Source of the DNA: B10-G9 sp963712165
GTDB lineage: Bacteria; Chloroflexota; Anaerolineae; Anaerolineales; UBA11858
Direction of reading: 5' to 3'
Length of the DNA stretch: 64,000 nt
Assembly (NCBI GenBank): GCA_963712165.1
Contig: CAVQGY010000002.1
Span: 620,001-684,000 of the forward strand
Shown here: positions 50,022-59,789 of the stretch, piece after piece
Position numbering within the stretch: the first letter of the stretch is position 1
Layout of the letters: every line of letters begins with the position of its first letter
Program-made: the position numbers and the translations under genes
The notes under the pieces: generated by a model
Databases searched by the model: none
Told to the model about the DNA's origin: nothing
The model's input: the letters and a program-made list of their open reading frames with translations, nothing else

Positions 50022-50120
50022 CAGTAATCGGTAATCAGTATTCCGGGATAAATCTCAGGAAAGCACTTAAGGACAGTGGTTTCCTGGTCGCTATCTTCAA
50101 TTTTCAATTGGATCCCAAGC
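50022..50120. repeat. Dispersed repeat fragments downstream of intI
   Basis: GATCAGTAATCGGTAATCAG and TCTTCAATTTTCAATTGG match modules found inside attC loops (sites 5, 25, 27, 35). They sit outside any attC, showing that these modules are genomic dispersed repeats. Confidence 0.6.
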
Positions 50121-50146
50121 GCAGGATCGGCTTCCCCCAGCCAGCC

Positions 50147-50720
50147 TTAAGTTAGAAAATCCCGCAGGTCAAACACTTGGGAGAGAGCCGTAAAGGCCAG
50201 GCTGTGCCGGAATAGGCCGCTTTTGATCTCCCCTTTGAGCTCCTCCAGACTTAACACCGCGACGGTCCAGGTTTTCCCCCTTCTCCTGGGCTGGTGGGGC
50301 GGTCTTATGCGCGTCCCGGGCCAGCCAGTGGTGGCAGCGGTTGTTGATATAAGCCGGGTTGGGCGCCACCCAGCCCAGATAAACCCAATCCCCGCTGCTG
50401 AATCCGGTCTCTTCTAGGAGCTCCCGAGCTGCGGCTTCGCGGGAATCCTCTCCCGGCTCGACGATCCCGGCCGGGATCTCCAGCGTGATCTCGCCACTAC
50501 CAAAGCGGTACTGCTGAACCAGCACCAACCTGCCTTCCGGAGTTAACGCTACCACGTTGACCCAGTCCGGCGCTTCCAATACGGTGGCTTTTACGGTGTG
50601 TCCATTGCGGGGGTTTTCCAGCCAATCGAACCGGGTCCGAAACAGGGTCAGGTCGGGGCCGGGTTCTGTTTTGATATGTTTCCAGCTTTTAAGGGGATTG
50701 GAGTCGTTCACGGATGCCAT
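50147..50720 (-). pseudogene. NUDIX hydrolase with C-terminal frameshift
   Basis: From ATG 50720: LVLVQQYRFGSGEITLEIPA and GEDSREAAARELLEETGF, the NUDIX box (GxxxxxREAxxELxEETG), as in ADP-ribose pyrophosphatase. After EKGENLD (about 50263) the open frame runs to 50169 as Arg/Gly-rich nonsense. One base less gives VAVLSLEELKGEIKSGLFRH and a normal end at TAA 50147. So a single inserted base; in a housekeeping-type gene, sequence error is likely. Confidence 0.8.
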
Positions 50721-50724
50721 CCTG

Positions 50725-50775
50725 ATAGGTTAAACGCTCAACGTTAAACGTTAAACGTTCAACGTTTAACGACTT
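50725..50775. repeat. Short AACGTT-rich repeat tract
   Basis: Repeats of AACGTTAAACGTT / CAACGTTTAACG between the NUDIX start and glmS stop: tandem and self-complementary. No gene or function assigned. Confidence 0.5.
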
Positions 50776-50812
50776 CCGTTGCTCAATAGAAGACTGCTTA
50801 CAAACGGATATT

Positions 50813-52621
50813 TTAATCCACCGTTAACGTCTTACTCAGGTTTCTCGGGAAATCTGGGTCATACCCCCGCGCCAGGCTGCAGCGGTAGGATAGCAGTTGC
50901 AAAGGAACCACACTCAACAGGGCCACCGCGGCCGGGACCAGATCTGCTGGCAAGTCTGGTTTCGGTATGATCAGCGTCTGGTGGGCATTGGCATCCAGGC
51001 GGGGGTCCTCCAGGCCGATGGCGATGACATGACCGCCCCGGCAGGTAACCTCGTTGATCCCGCTGACGATCAAGGGGATATCCTCGGGTCCGGCGGTGAA
51101 GATCACCGGGTAGCCGTCATAAACCGCGGAAAGCGGACCATGTTTAAACTCGGTCGACAGCATGCCCTCGCAGTGGGCATAGGTGATCTCCTTGAATTTC
51201 AAGGCGCCTTCCAGGGCCACCGGGTAGGTCAGTCCGTAGCCCAGGCTGTAAAGATCATCCCATCCGTCCAGCTTCTCGACCAGGGGCTCGATTTGTTCTT
51301 CTGTCTTCTCAAGGGTCAGGTCGATCAGGTCCGGTATCTTCCGCAGTGGGGACGTTTTATGTCCGCCCCAGCGCAGGGCGATATAGAGCAGGGCCAGAAC
51401 CTGGTTGAGATAGGTCTTGGTGGCCGGCACGCTGATCTCGTATCCGCAAGCCAGGGGTAGGTGCACGTCGCTGATCAGGGTCAGGGTCGATCCAACCACA
51501 TTGACCAGGTCGAGCACGCCCATGCCCCGGGCCCGGGCGGCCTCCACGGCATTGATAACATCCTTGGTTTCTCCGCTCTGGGTGATGAATATCCCCACAT
51601 CCTCCGGCCCCACCGCATTTCCGTACTGGGCCGAGAATTGGGGCGCTATCACGGGGATGGCAGACCGGCCGGCGAATTTGTTAAAGTAGATCGATCCCAG
51701 CAGTCCTGCATGGTAGCTGGTGCCGCAGGCGATGACATAGATGTCCCGGGCCTGGTCCAGTTTTTCAATGAATTGGTCCACCTCAATGGTTCTATCCAGT
51801 AGATCCAAAAGTTCCCCGGCCACCTTGCTCTGCTCGTGGATCTCCTTGAGCATGAAGTGAGGATAGCCTCCTTTCTGGGCTGCTTCCATGCTGTCTTCCA
51901 CGATCTCCGGGTCGCGCTCAATGATCGATCCATCTTCTACGCTGGTGATCTCATATCCCCCTGCCCAGAAGCTGATGATCTCGCCGTCCTGCAGGCGCAG
52001 GATCTGTGGTGTGAGGGGCAGGATCGAGGGCAGGTCAGATCCGATGCATACCATATCATCAGTGATCCCGGCCACCAGGCCGGAGCCCATCTTGATGGCA
52101 TAGAGGCGGTCTTCGCCCACTGCCCCGATCACAAAACTATAATCGCCTTCGAGGTCTTTGGTGGCCATCCGGATAGCTTCCACCATCCCGTGTCCCCGGT
52201 CCACATAGCGCTCCACGGCATGCACGCAGCTCTCGCCATCATTTTCAGATCGCACGGTCATACCCTCGGCCCGGAATTCACTCATCAGTTCGACATTATT
52301 GACCACATTGCCGTTGTGGGCTCCGACCAGGTCGCCGTCAGAATCCAGGTGGGGTTGGGAATTGATCTTCGAAGGGGCACCGAAGGTGGCCCAGCGCAGC
52401 TGCAGGATGGCCCGGTCCCCGGTCATTTCCGCGAAGTTGTACTTCTCCGCCACTTCCTGGACCTTGCCGGCATCCTTCCGCAAATCGATTTCCCCTTCCG
52501 CGGGAAGAGTAGCTGCCCCAACAGTGTCGTATCCCCGGTATGACAAACGCTCCCCGGCTCCAATCAGGATAGGACCGAGCTCGATGGTTTCCCTGGTTAC
52601 AATACCAAAAATGCCGCACAT
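50813..52621 (-). CDS. glmS: Glutamine--fructose-6-phosphate aminotransferase (GlmS)
   Basis: 602 residues from MCGIFGIV, whose Cys1 is the amidotransferase nucleophile after Met removal (an upstream in-frame start adds 13 codons that would block it). N-terminal Ntn domain: SYRGYDTVG and AHNGNVVNN. C-terminal tandem SIS domains: ACGTSYHAGLLGS, TQSGETKDVINA and SVPATKTYLNQVLAL. Makes glucosamine-6-phosphate for cell wall and amino-sugar synthesis. No glmS ribozyme was noted upstream. Confidence 0.95.
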   Translation of the reverse strand: MCGIFGIVTRETIELGPILIGAGERLSYRGYDTVGAATLPAEGEIDLRKDAGKVQEVAEKYNFAEMTGDRAILQLRWATFGAPSKINSQPHLDSDGDLVGAHNGNVVNNVELMSEFRAEGMTVRSENDGESCVHAVERYVDRGHGMVEAIRMATKDLEGDYSFVIGAVGEDRLYAIKMGSGLVAGITDDMVCIGSDLPSILPLTPQILRLQDGEIISFWAGGYEITSVEDGSIIERDPEIVEDSMEAAQKGGYPHFMLKEIHEQSKVAGELLDLLDRTIEVDQFIEKLDQARDIYVIACGTSYHAGLLGSIYFNKFAGRSAIPVIAPQFSAQYGNAVGPEDVGIFITQSGETKDVINAVEAARARGMGVLDLVNVVGSTLTLISDVHLPLACGYEISVPATKTYLNQVLALLYIALRWGGHKTSPLRKIPDLIDLTLEKTEEQIEPLVEKLDGWDDLYSLGYGLTYPVALEGALKFKEITYAHCEGMLSTEFKHGPLSAVYDGYPVIFTAGPEDIPLIVSGINEVTCRGGHVIAIGLEDPRLDANAHQTLIIPKPDLPADLVPAAVALLSVVPLQLLSYRCSLARGYDPDFPRNLSKTLTVD

Positions 52622-52804
52622 AGTTTTCACCCTCCTGGAGAGGTGTTGGTTTTGAGCCATTATTCTACCATTTCAGCCCAGGTAAATAGTCATCAGTTGA
52701 CTTGATTTGGGCCAGATCCTGATCCATCCTCAAGCTAAGACCCACCTGTTATTCGATGATAAAATAGTCATATCTTGTGAGCGAAAATAGGTGAGGATAG
52801 ACAT

Positions 52805-53125
52805 ATGGGTGAAAGCATATCCCGGGAAGATTTCCGACGGCTGGCTGAGCTGGCCTCTCTGGAGCTACCGGAAGAAGAAGCAGAGTATCTAAGAAAGGAA
52901 TTGAACAACCAGATGATCTCCATAGAGGTCCTGGAGTCCATTCCGATTGACGCTGAAACTGGCAAGGCAGCCCACGGTCTGCCCTATACAGACCTTAACA
53001 GCGCTCCACCACGGGAGGATATCAGCCGCCAGGATCCCAACCGCCAGGCGATCCTCGACCAGGCCCCGGAATTGGAGGATGGCTACATTGTTGTCCCGGA
53101 TATCTCTCACCAGGAGCTGGAGTAA
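52805..53125 (+). CDS. gatC: Asp/Glu-tRNA amidotransferase subunit C
   Basis: 106 residues. SREDFRRLAELASLELPEEE and the C-terminal LNSAPPREDISRQDPNRQAI are GatC hallmarks (the R-E-D linker wraps GatA and GatB). Followed by gatA after 3 bases. gatB is not in the window. Confidence 0.92.
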   Translation: MGESISREDFRRLAELASLELPEEEAEYLRKELNNQMISIEVLESIPIDAETGKAAHGLPYTDLNSAPPREDISRQDPNRQAILDQAPELEDGYIVVPDISHQELE

Positions 53126-53128
53126 GGC

Positions 53129-54730
53129 ATGAAGACTTGTGATCTACCTGCTTATACTGTCGCTGACCTGATCAAGACCAAGCAGATCTCTGCGGAGGAA
53201 GTCCTGGAAGATACCCTGGAGAGGATTCACCAGGTAGACGGGCGCCCAGGGGAAGTTGATGCCCCCGAAGCGCACTCGAAGGAAGATCTCTCCACAGTGC
53301 ATGCCTTCACACTGGTCACGGAAGACTACGCCAGGGAGCAAGCCCGGAAGATTGACCGGCTAATCCAGGAGGGAGTCAATCCCGGCCCGCTGGCAGGTGT
53401 GCCCTATACAGCCAAGGACATCTTCACCGTAAAAGGGATCCGGTCGACGGCCGGGTCCAAGATACTTTCCAACTACATCGCGCCCTACTCGGCCACCGTG
53501 GTAGAACGCATGGAAGCTGCTGGCGCGGTGATGCTCGGCAAGGTCAATCTGGACGAGTTCACTTATGGATCCTCCAGCGAATCCTCCGCCTATAAACCAG
53601 TGCCCCGTAATCCCTGGGATACCAGCCGTGTGGTAGGGGGGTCCTCCGGCGGAAGCGCCGCTGCAGTCGCGGCTGGAGAAGGCGCCATTTCCCTGGGAAC
53701 GGATACCGGGGGCTCGATCCGGCACCCGGCATCTTTCTGCGGCACAGTAGGTTTAAAGCCAACTTACGGCCGGGTCTCACGCTACGGCTTGATCGCCTTT
53801 GGGTCTTCCCTGGACTGCCCGGGTCCGCTGACCAGGAATGTCACCGACGCAGCCCTTGCTCTCCAGGCTATCGCCGGCCAGGACCCCCGCGACGCCACCT
53901 CGGCTACAGTGCCCGTTCCGGATTATCTGGCAGAGATGGAAAAAGATATTCGAGGCATCCGAATCGGTCTATCCGAGGAATTCTTCCGCGTGACCTATTT
54001 TGATGCGGAATCCATGGAGCTGGTTGAAAATCCTATCGATCCCCAGATCCAGGACGCGGTGCTCAGCGCGGCCGGTTTCCTGGCCCAGCTGGGCGCGGAT
54101 ATCGTCACTGATGTGCCGCTGCCTCACACCCAATATGGCGTACCGACCTATTTTGTGATCTCCCGGGTGGAGGCTTCTTCCAACCTGCTCCGCTTTGATG
54201 GGGTCAAATATGGCTATCGGACAGAAGAGACCTTCACGGACCTTCTTGAGCTTTACCGCAAGACCCGCGGTGAGGGATTTGGGATCGAACCTAAATTGCG
54301 CATGTTGATGGGTATCTACCTCAGCGCAGCCCAGTTTGACAAGGGTTATTACGAAAGAGCCCTGAAAGCCCGGGCCTTGATGCGGGGTGATTTTGAAACC
54401 ATTTTCGATCCCAAGGGAAAATACCGCCTGGATGCCCTGCTGACGCCCACCGCGCCTTCAACAGCCTTCCCGATTGGCAGCGTCTACGGCGATTCGGTCT
54501 TGATGCAGTACTCCGATCAGCTCACTGCTACAACAGATCATGCGGGCATTCCCGGACTGTCCTTCCCGGTGGGCTTTGACCGGGACAATCTGCCTATTGG
54601 CGCCCAGGTTTTGGGACCGGATTACAGCGAAGGGCAGCTGCTGCGGATCGCCCACGCCTATGAAAAAGTGACCGCAGCTGAAGATTGGCGGAGTTTGCAG
54701 CCCCCCGTGATTGCTGGCCTGCCTTCCTGA
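53129..54730 (+). CDS. gatA: Asp/Glu-tRNA amidotransferase subunit A
   Basis: 533 residues, amidase-signature family: catalytic Lys in AGVPYTAKDIFT, Ser cis-Ser in VVGGSSGGSAAAVAAGEG and nucleophile Ser in LGTDTGGSIRHPASFCG. Typical GatA YGRVSRYGLIAFGSSLDCPG. It hydrolyses glutamine to supply ammonia for Gln-tRNA/Asn-tRNA formation. Operon with gatC. Confidence 0.95.
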   Translation: MKTCDLPAYTVADLIKTKQISAEEVLEDTLERIHQVDGRPGEVDAPEAHSKEDLSTVHAFTLVTEDYAREQARKIDRLIQEGVNPGPLAGVPYTAKDIFTVKGIRSTAGSKILSNYIAPYSATVVERMEAAGAVMLGKVNLDEFTYGSSSESSAYKPVPRNPWDTSRVVGGSSGGSAAAVAAGEGAISLGTDTGGSIRHPASFCGTVGLKPTYGRVSRYGLIAFGSSLDCPGPLTRNVTDAALALQAIAGQDPRDATSATVPVPDYLAEMEKDIRGIRIGLSEEFFRVTYFDAESMELVENPIDPQIQDAVLSAAGFLAQLGADIVTDVPLPHTQYGVPTYFVISRVEASSNLLRFDGVKYGYRTEETFTDLLELYRKTRGEGFGIEPKLRMLMGIYLSAAQFDKGYYERALKARALMRGDFETIFDPKGKYRLDALLTPTAPSTAFPIGSVYGDSVLMQYSDQLTATTDHAGIPGLSFPVGFDRDNLPIGAQVLGPDYSEGQLLRIAHAYEKVTAAEDWRSLQPPVIAGLPS

Positions 54731-54796
54731 CTCAGCAGCCGCACATAAAGGGAAGATCAGACCGGGGGAGAGAACAGACTTCCAGATGGGAGAAAG

Positions 54797-55501
54797 ATGG
54801 TCGATTGGATTGCCTTTGACGCCGATGATACCTTGTGGCGCAATGAGGAATATTATCTGGATGGCAGGGACCAGTTCTTCCAGATCCTGGGAAGATATGG
54901 CCTGCAACCACAGGAAATGGCGGATTTCGACCGCTTTGAGGTCGATAATATCCCCTATTTCGGTTATGGAGCGATGAGCTTCATCCTTTCCATGATCGAG
55001 CTGGCTATCGAGATCACGGAAAACAAGATCCATCCCGCTGATATCCAGCAGATCATTCAACTGGGGAAAAAGATGCTGACCCATGAAGTGATCCTGTTTC
55101 CGGGTGTGGAGGAATTGCTGGAATCCCTGTCAGTCGAGTTTCCTCTGATGCTGATCACCAAGGGGGACCTGTTCCACCAGCAGCGAAAATTCAAGGATTC
55201 AGGTTTAGAGGATCATTTTCAGGCCCTTGAAGTGGTCAGCGAAAAAGATCAATCCGTATACAGCGAGATCCTTGATCGGTATGGGATCCGCCCCGAACGG
55301 TTTTTAATGATCGGCAACTCTCTGCGTTCGGATATCCTTCCTGTACTGGATCTGGGCGGCTGGGCACTTCACCTGGCCGGCCATCCTACCTGGTCCCATG
55401 AGGATGACCCTCTTGTGAAATCCTTCCCCGAGCGCTACCTGGAGGCGGAGGGCATTCCCCAGGTATATCAATGCCTGCTCGAGGCAGGTTTGGTTCAGTG
55501 A
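54797..55501 (+). CDS. HAD-superfamily hydrolase
   Basis: 234 residues. Motif I WIAFDADDTLWRNEEY (nucleophile DxD), motif II MLITKGD, motif III Lys in VSEKDQSVYSEIL and motif IV LMIGNSLRSDILP. Large helical cap. Phosphatase of unknown substrate. Follows gatA with 66 bp and precedes a membrane methyltransferase. Confidence 0.9.
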   Translation: MVDWIAFDADDTLWRNEEYYLDGRDQFFQILGRYGLQPQEMADFDRFEVDNIPYFGYGAMSFILSMIELAIEITENKIHPADIQQIIQLGKKMLTHEVILFPGVEELLESLSVEFPLMLITKGDLFHQQRKFKDSGLEDHFQALEVVSEKDQSVYSEILDRYGIRPERFLMIGNSLRSDILPVLDLGGWALHLAGHPTWSHEDDPLVKSFPERYLEAEGIPQVYQCLLEAGLVQ

Positions 55502-55504
55502 TAA

Positions 55505-56029
55505 ATGAATAGTGCCATGTACCTGGCTGCCTGGGGAATCTTCACATTGCTGCTGCTTGGTTTCACGCTGTCCCGACCCCATCCCTACCGCTTTCCTCGA
55601 TTCCTGGCTTTTGAGAGCATCCTGACCCTGTTATTTCTGAACGCCAGGGCTTGGTTCCAAGATCCCCTTTCAGTTCACCAGCTGCTCTCCTGGCTCTTCC
55701 TTGCCGGGTCATTGCTCCTGGCGGGGGGCGGTTTATACCTGATCAAGACCCGCGGCAACCCGTCCGGGGATCTTGAGGAAACAACTACCCTGATCACAAC
55801 CGGCCTGTATTCTTATATCCGCCACCCACTTTATGGCTCTCTGATCGCCTTCGGGCTGGGCGCTTTTCTAAAGGATCCCTCTCTGGTTGGGGCTGCTCTG
55901 GTAATTTCAACATTCCTGGGAGCGCAGATGACAGCCCGAATCGAAGAAATCCATAATCTGGAACGCTTCGGGAGTATTTACCAGGACTATATGGAGAGGA
56001 CCAAACGGTTCCTACCATTTATATATTAG
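55505..56029 (+). CDS. Isoprenylcysteine-methyltransferase-like membrane protein
   Basis: 174 residues, four or five transmembrane helices. TGLYSYIRHPLYGSLIAFGL and RIEEIHNLERFGSIYQDYM, then KRFLPFIY, are the ICMT/phospholipid methyltransferase SAM-binding motifs (RHPxY and E-E-x-L). Substrate unknown. Confidence 0.87.
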   Translation: MNSAMYLAAWGIFTLLLLGFTLSRPHPYRFPRFLAFESILTLLFLNARAWFQDPLSVHQLLSWLFLAGSLLLAGGGLYLIKTRGNPSGDLEETTTLITTGLYSYIRHPLYGSLIAFGLGAFLKDPSLVGAALVISTFLGAQMTARIEEIHNLERFGSIYQDYMERTKRFLPFIY

Positions 56030-56049
56030 ATGAGTAAGGCAGGAATGTT

Positions 56050-56718
56050 ATGACCAAGATCCTTGAAAAACAAGGTTGGCATTTGCTGACAGCAGCACTG
56101 CTGGCTGCAGGAGTCTGGTTGGCTGCCCGATGGATGGGCCTGTCAGGTACCGCCCTGGGCCTATCCACCGGAGCCTGGCTGGTACTCGCGGTGGTCCTGC
56201 CTATTCTCCATCAGTTTTATGTGGTCCTGCTCTGGAGGGGAGAATACCATTATCAGTGGCTGTCCCGGAAATATGGGAAGTGGGCTTTTCGGGTTTGGGC
56301 AATCGGGTTCATGATCCTTTTTTTATCCCGCCCGATCACGATCCTGGCCCTGGGGACCGCTGACCGAGGGAGTCTGCCTGTCCCGCCCTGGTTGAATATT
56401 CCCTTGATCGGGATCTTGACCCTGATCTGTATCTATATGGGGTATTCTTTTATAAGATATTTTGGGGCCAAGCGCGCCCTGGGCATGGACCATTTTGAAC
56501 CCGATCTCTATCGGGAACTACCTTTTGTGAGGGAGGGGATCTTCAGGTGGTCTTCCAATGCCATGTACACCTATGCTTTCCTGGCGCTGTGGCTGATCGG
56601 CCTGGCCTTCCAGTCCCGGGCTGCTTTGGTGGGAGCTCTTTTCAACCATCTTTTTATCTGGGCCCACTATTTTTTTACTGAGCTCCCGGATATGCGGGCC
56701 ATATATGGTGAAAAATGA
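56050..56718 (+). CDS. Second methyltransferase-like membrane protein
   Basis: 222 residues, about six helices. FVREGIFRWSSNAMYTYAFLAL and HYFFTELPDMRAIYG match the C-terminal part of the phosphatidylethanolamine/ICMT-like group (RxSxNAMY for RHPxY). Starts 20 bp after the previous gene. The pair suggests a lipid-modifying role. Confidence 0.78.
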   Translation: MTKILEKQGWHLLTAALLAAGVWLAARWMGLSGTALGLSTGAWLVLAVVLPILHQFYVVLLWRGEYHYQWLSRKYGKWAFRVWAIGFMILFLSRPITILALGTADRGSLPVPPWLNIPLIGILTLICIYMGYSFIRYFGAKRALGMDHFEPDLYRELPFVREGIFRWSSNAMYTYAFLALWLIGLAFQSRAALVGALFNHLFIWAHYFFTELPDMRAIYGEK

Positions 56719-56800
56719 CCCAAAATCATAATCCCGGGAACTTTTCCTCCTCCTGCCTCGTCATCTAGTAACAGAGTTATATCTGTTCTGGAGGTGAGTT

Positions 56801-59180
56801 ATGGAAACCAAATTTCGACCTCATTATAAATGGCTTCTCTGCCTGGCCCTGGTCATGGGGGCTGTTTTTGGCTTTACGGGCACTGCCCGGGCAGACGGGA
56901 TCATCATCCCTGATCCTCCCCCATTTCCCGAACCTGTGCTCTTTGAAGAGAGCTGGTTGAGCATCCGCTACCATCGAGTGACTGTGTCGATCGAGAATCA
57001 GATCGCCGTCACCCGGGTGGAGCAGGAGTTTGTGAACGATCTTGACTGGGAAGTTGAAGGGACCTATATCTTTCCCATACCCACGGGAGCAACCATATCA
57101 AAATTCGTGATGTGGGTGGATGGTGTGCCCCTGGAATCCCGGATCCTGCCGGCAGAGGAAGCCCGCCAGATCTATGAAGCGATCGTGCGTGAGCGGCGGG
57201 ATCCTGCCCTGCTGGAATATATCGGCAGGGATGCGGTCCAGGCTCGGGTCTATCCCATTCCGCCTGGCGGAAGCCGGGTGATCGAGCTGGAATACAGCCA
57301 GGCTTTGGAAATGGATCAGGGACTGGTCAAGTATCTCTACCCGCTGAACACGGAAAAATTTTCCGCCCAGCCCTTGGAGGAATGTGCAGTCCGGGTGGAG
57401 CTGGTTTCACCCTCAGCCGCTGCGGAGCGTATATTCTCCTACCCATCAGGACCGATTGTCGATCGTAAGAGAAGGGGATTACCGGGCTGTAATGGGGTAT
57501 GAGGAATATGACCTATTGCCTGATCAGGATTTTGAGCTCATTTACTCTGTCAGTGAGGAAGATGTAGGACTCAATCTGCTGCTTTATCCAGATGCTGAGC
57601 GAAATGGTTCCTATGAGCGGGGTGGATATTTCCTGCTGATGGCTGCGCCATCTGTGAAAACAGATCAGATCGTCCCCCGGGATATCATCCTGGTGCTGGA
57701 CACCTCTGGTTCCATGGAGGGAGTAAAACTGGACCAGGCCAAAGAAGCTGCCAGTTATGTCCTGGAGCATCTCAACCAGGAAGACCGATTCAATGTGATC
57801 GCCTTTTCCACCGGGATCAGGCGTTTTTCTGCTGATCTGCAGCCTGTTTCATTGGCCAGCCAGGCAGTCTCCTGGATCAATAAGATGCAGGCGTTGGGCG
57901 GCACCAATATCAACCAGGCGCTTCTGGAAGCATTGGCTTTCAACAGCCAGGCTGATCAAGAGGCGTCCCGGCCGCAGGTGATCCTGTTCTTGACTGACGG
58001 CCTTCCTACAGAAGGGGTCACGGAGGTGGAGCAGATCCTGGCCAATATTGGAGCTACAGCCCCTGCCAATACCCGCCTTTTCTCCTTTGGTGTAGGGGAC
58101 GATGTCAACACTGAACTGTTGGATATCCTGGCGGAAGAGAACCGCGGTTTGGTCAGCTATGTCCGCCTGGATGAGCGGATAGATGAGGAGGTGTCCTCAC
58201 TGTACGCAAAGATCCAGACACCCGTATTAACGGATCTCGAGATCGATTTTGGGAATGTCCTGGTGGAAGAGCTTTATCCCCCGGAGATGCCTGACCTGTT
58301 CGCAGGTTCTCAGCTGCTCATCACCGGCCGCTACCGACTGCCCCTTGGAGTATCCGGCCGAGAGGAGATCGAGCTGACAGGCATGGTTGGTTCAGTGAGC
58401 AAGAGCTACAAGTACAAGGTTGATTTTGACCCGGATGTGCTTTCTCCGGAAGGGCACAGCTTTATTCCCCGCCTGTGGGCAGCCAGGAAGATCGGTTATT
58501 TACTGACCCAGATCAGGCACCAGGGAGAGAACTCAGAGTGGGTCGAAGCAGTGATCCAGCTAAGCCTGCAGTACGGGATCATCACCCCCTATACTTCGTT
58601 CCTAATTGAAGAAGAGGAGCTCTTCTACAGTGAAGGCAGAGACGAGGCCGCCGAGAATCTTGTAGAAGCATTTAGCGGTCCATCCTCAGGAGCAGATGCA
58701 GTGGGCAAGGCGGATGCCGAATCCAGCCTGCGAGCAGCGGAATCCGTGCCACAGGTTTCAATATCAGGCGATGATATGGCACAAGGAGTCCGGGAACGGG
58801 CAGTTAAACATGTGGGAGAGAAGGCCTTTTTCTTCCAGGATGGAACCTGGATGGACAGCCTTTTTGAACCGGAAAGAATGGACCCGGTCCTGATTGAGTT
58901 TGGCTCAAGTGCCTACTATGATTTCCTTGATGCCCGACCTGCCTGGGGTAAGTACTTTGCCCTGGGTCAGGAGGTGATCTTTGTAGAGGGGAAGGATGCT
59001 TACCGTATCACGACGGGCCCGGGAGGTGTTGAAGACCTGCCAGATGATTTTGATACTGTAGGAAGTGGGACTGAGGAGGAAGGCCGGCAAGACAACGGGT
59101 TGTTCTCCAATTGGCGGTCGATCTGCTCCTCTCCCTGGTTAGTTGGCCTGGCCCTGTTGGCATGGGTCTGGCGCCGTTAG
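56801..59180 (+). pseudogene. VIT-VWA domain surface protein split by a frameshift
   Basis: N-terminal signal peptide, then the VIT domain (VTRVEQEFVNDLDWEVEGTY, PIPTGATISKFVMWVDG). At about 57426 the frame slips: after SPSAAAE the coding continues one frame over as VYSPTHQDRLSIVREGDYRA. The VWA domain has its MIDAS motif ILVLDTSGSMEGVKLDQAK, and TDGLPTEG follows. C-terminal helix SPWLVGLALLAWVWRR anchors it. A single-base change separates it from a 790-residue intact protein resembling inter-alpha-trypsin inhibitor heavy chains; error or true mutation. Confidence 0.85.
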
Positions 59181-59205
59181 GAGTTAAGGGCCAGTATAGA
59201 ATAGA

Positions 59206-59236
59206 AAAGAGCCGGGAGAGAACCCCGGCTCTTTTT
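59206..59236. terminator. Bidirectional terminator
   Basis: AAAGAGCCGGG, loop, CCCGGCTCTTTTT: an 11-bp perfect stem with A- and T-runs on both sides, between converging genes. Confidence 0.9.
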
Positions 59237-59253
59237 GGATCGAGCTGGAGATC

Positions 59254-59520
59254 TTATTCGTCTTGGGATTGAAACCGGGGGGCGAAGCGGTTATAGAGCC
59301 AGGCAACCAGCAAGCCGAGCAGGAATCCATCCACAAATCCATACCCCAGGGCTACCAGGCTGCCGACTGGGCTGACAGTGAACCCCCGGTACCAACGGCC
59401 CAGCAGGGTGACCTCATGAGTGATCCCTTCGAAGAGGATCATCCACCAGGTCAGAAAGAACCAGTTTACTCCCCAGACAAGTCCGGTTGCCAGGGCAAAG
59501 GCTTTGATATTGAGTTTCAT
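59254..59520 (-). CDS. Small two-helix membrane protein (so-called bacteriophage holin family)
   Basis: 88 residues. ATGLVWGVNWFFLTWWMILF and GFTVSPVGSLVALGYGFVDG resemble a small chromosomal family usually labelled holin without phage context. No lysin or phage genes nearby, so a lysis role is not supported. Confidence 0.65.
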   Translation of the reverse strand: MKLNIKAFALATGLVWGVNWFFLTWWMILFEGITHEVTLLGRWYRGFTVSPVGSLVALGYGFVDGFLLGLLVAWLYNRFAPRFQSQDE

Positions 59521-59644
59521 GGGAACCCTCCTTCCTTGTTTGATGATCTCCTTTTGATTATATATAAAAAATAACCATTTTCAGCTCTAAAAGAGAGCCA
59601 TTTTGTCCCTGAGTGGGCGATACCAATAACAATTAAGTAAAAAT

Positions 59645-59662
59645 TGTGTAAACATTCACAAA
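59645..59662. promoter_or_regulatory. Rex-like operator
   Basis: TTGTGTAAACATTCACAA differs at one arm position from the Rex consensus TTGTGAANNNNTTCACAA. It lies 128 bp before the sulfur operon start. Rex senses NADH/NAD+ and represses anaerobic-respiration genes. FNR/CRP-type regulators also bind similar palindromes. Confidence 0.6.
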
Positions 59663-59680
59663 AGTCCTCCAAAAACAGAG

Positions 59681-59710
59681 TGTAACATGGTAATATAGGG
59701 CTTGTTACAC
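59681..59710. promoter_or_regulatory. Inverted repeat around putative -10 of the sulfur operon
   Basis: GTGTAACA, 14 bases, TGTTACAC: a perfect 8-bp inverted repeat enclosing TAATAT, a -10-like box. May be a second operator or part of the promoter. Confidence 0.55.
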
Positions 59711-59789
59711 GCCAGATTTATGAGTGGATAAGGGGGTCGGGGATGGTTGTGTGGCCTTGTTTACAGGTTTTGCACGGGAGGTTATTGGT

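Noticed and set aside
50725..52700. glmS ribozyme or riboswitch near glmS
   Set aside because: Upstream of the glmS start (52622-52800) I see no conserved ribozyme core; the AACGTT tract lies downstream of the gene.
59254..59520. Holin annotation implying a prophage
   Set aside because: No other phage gene occurs nearby; the family is a common small chromosomal membrane protein.
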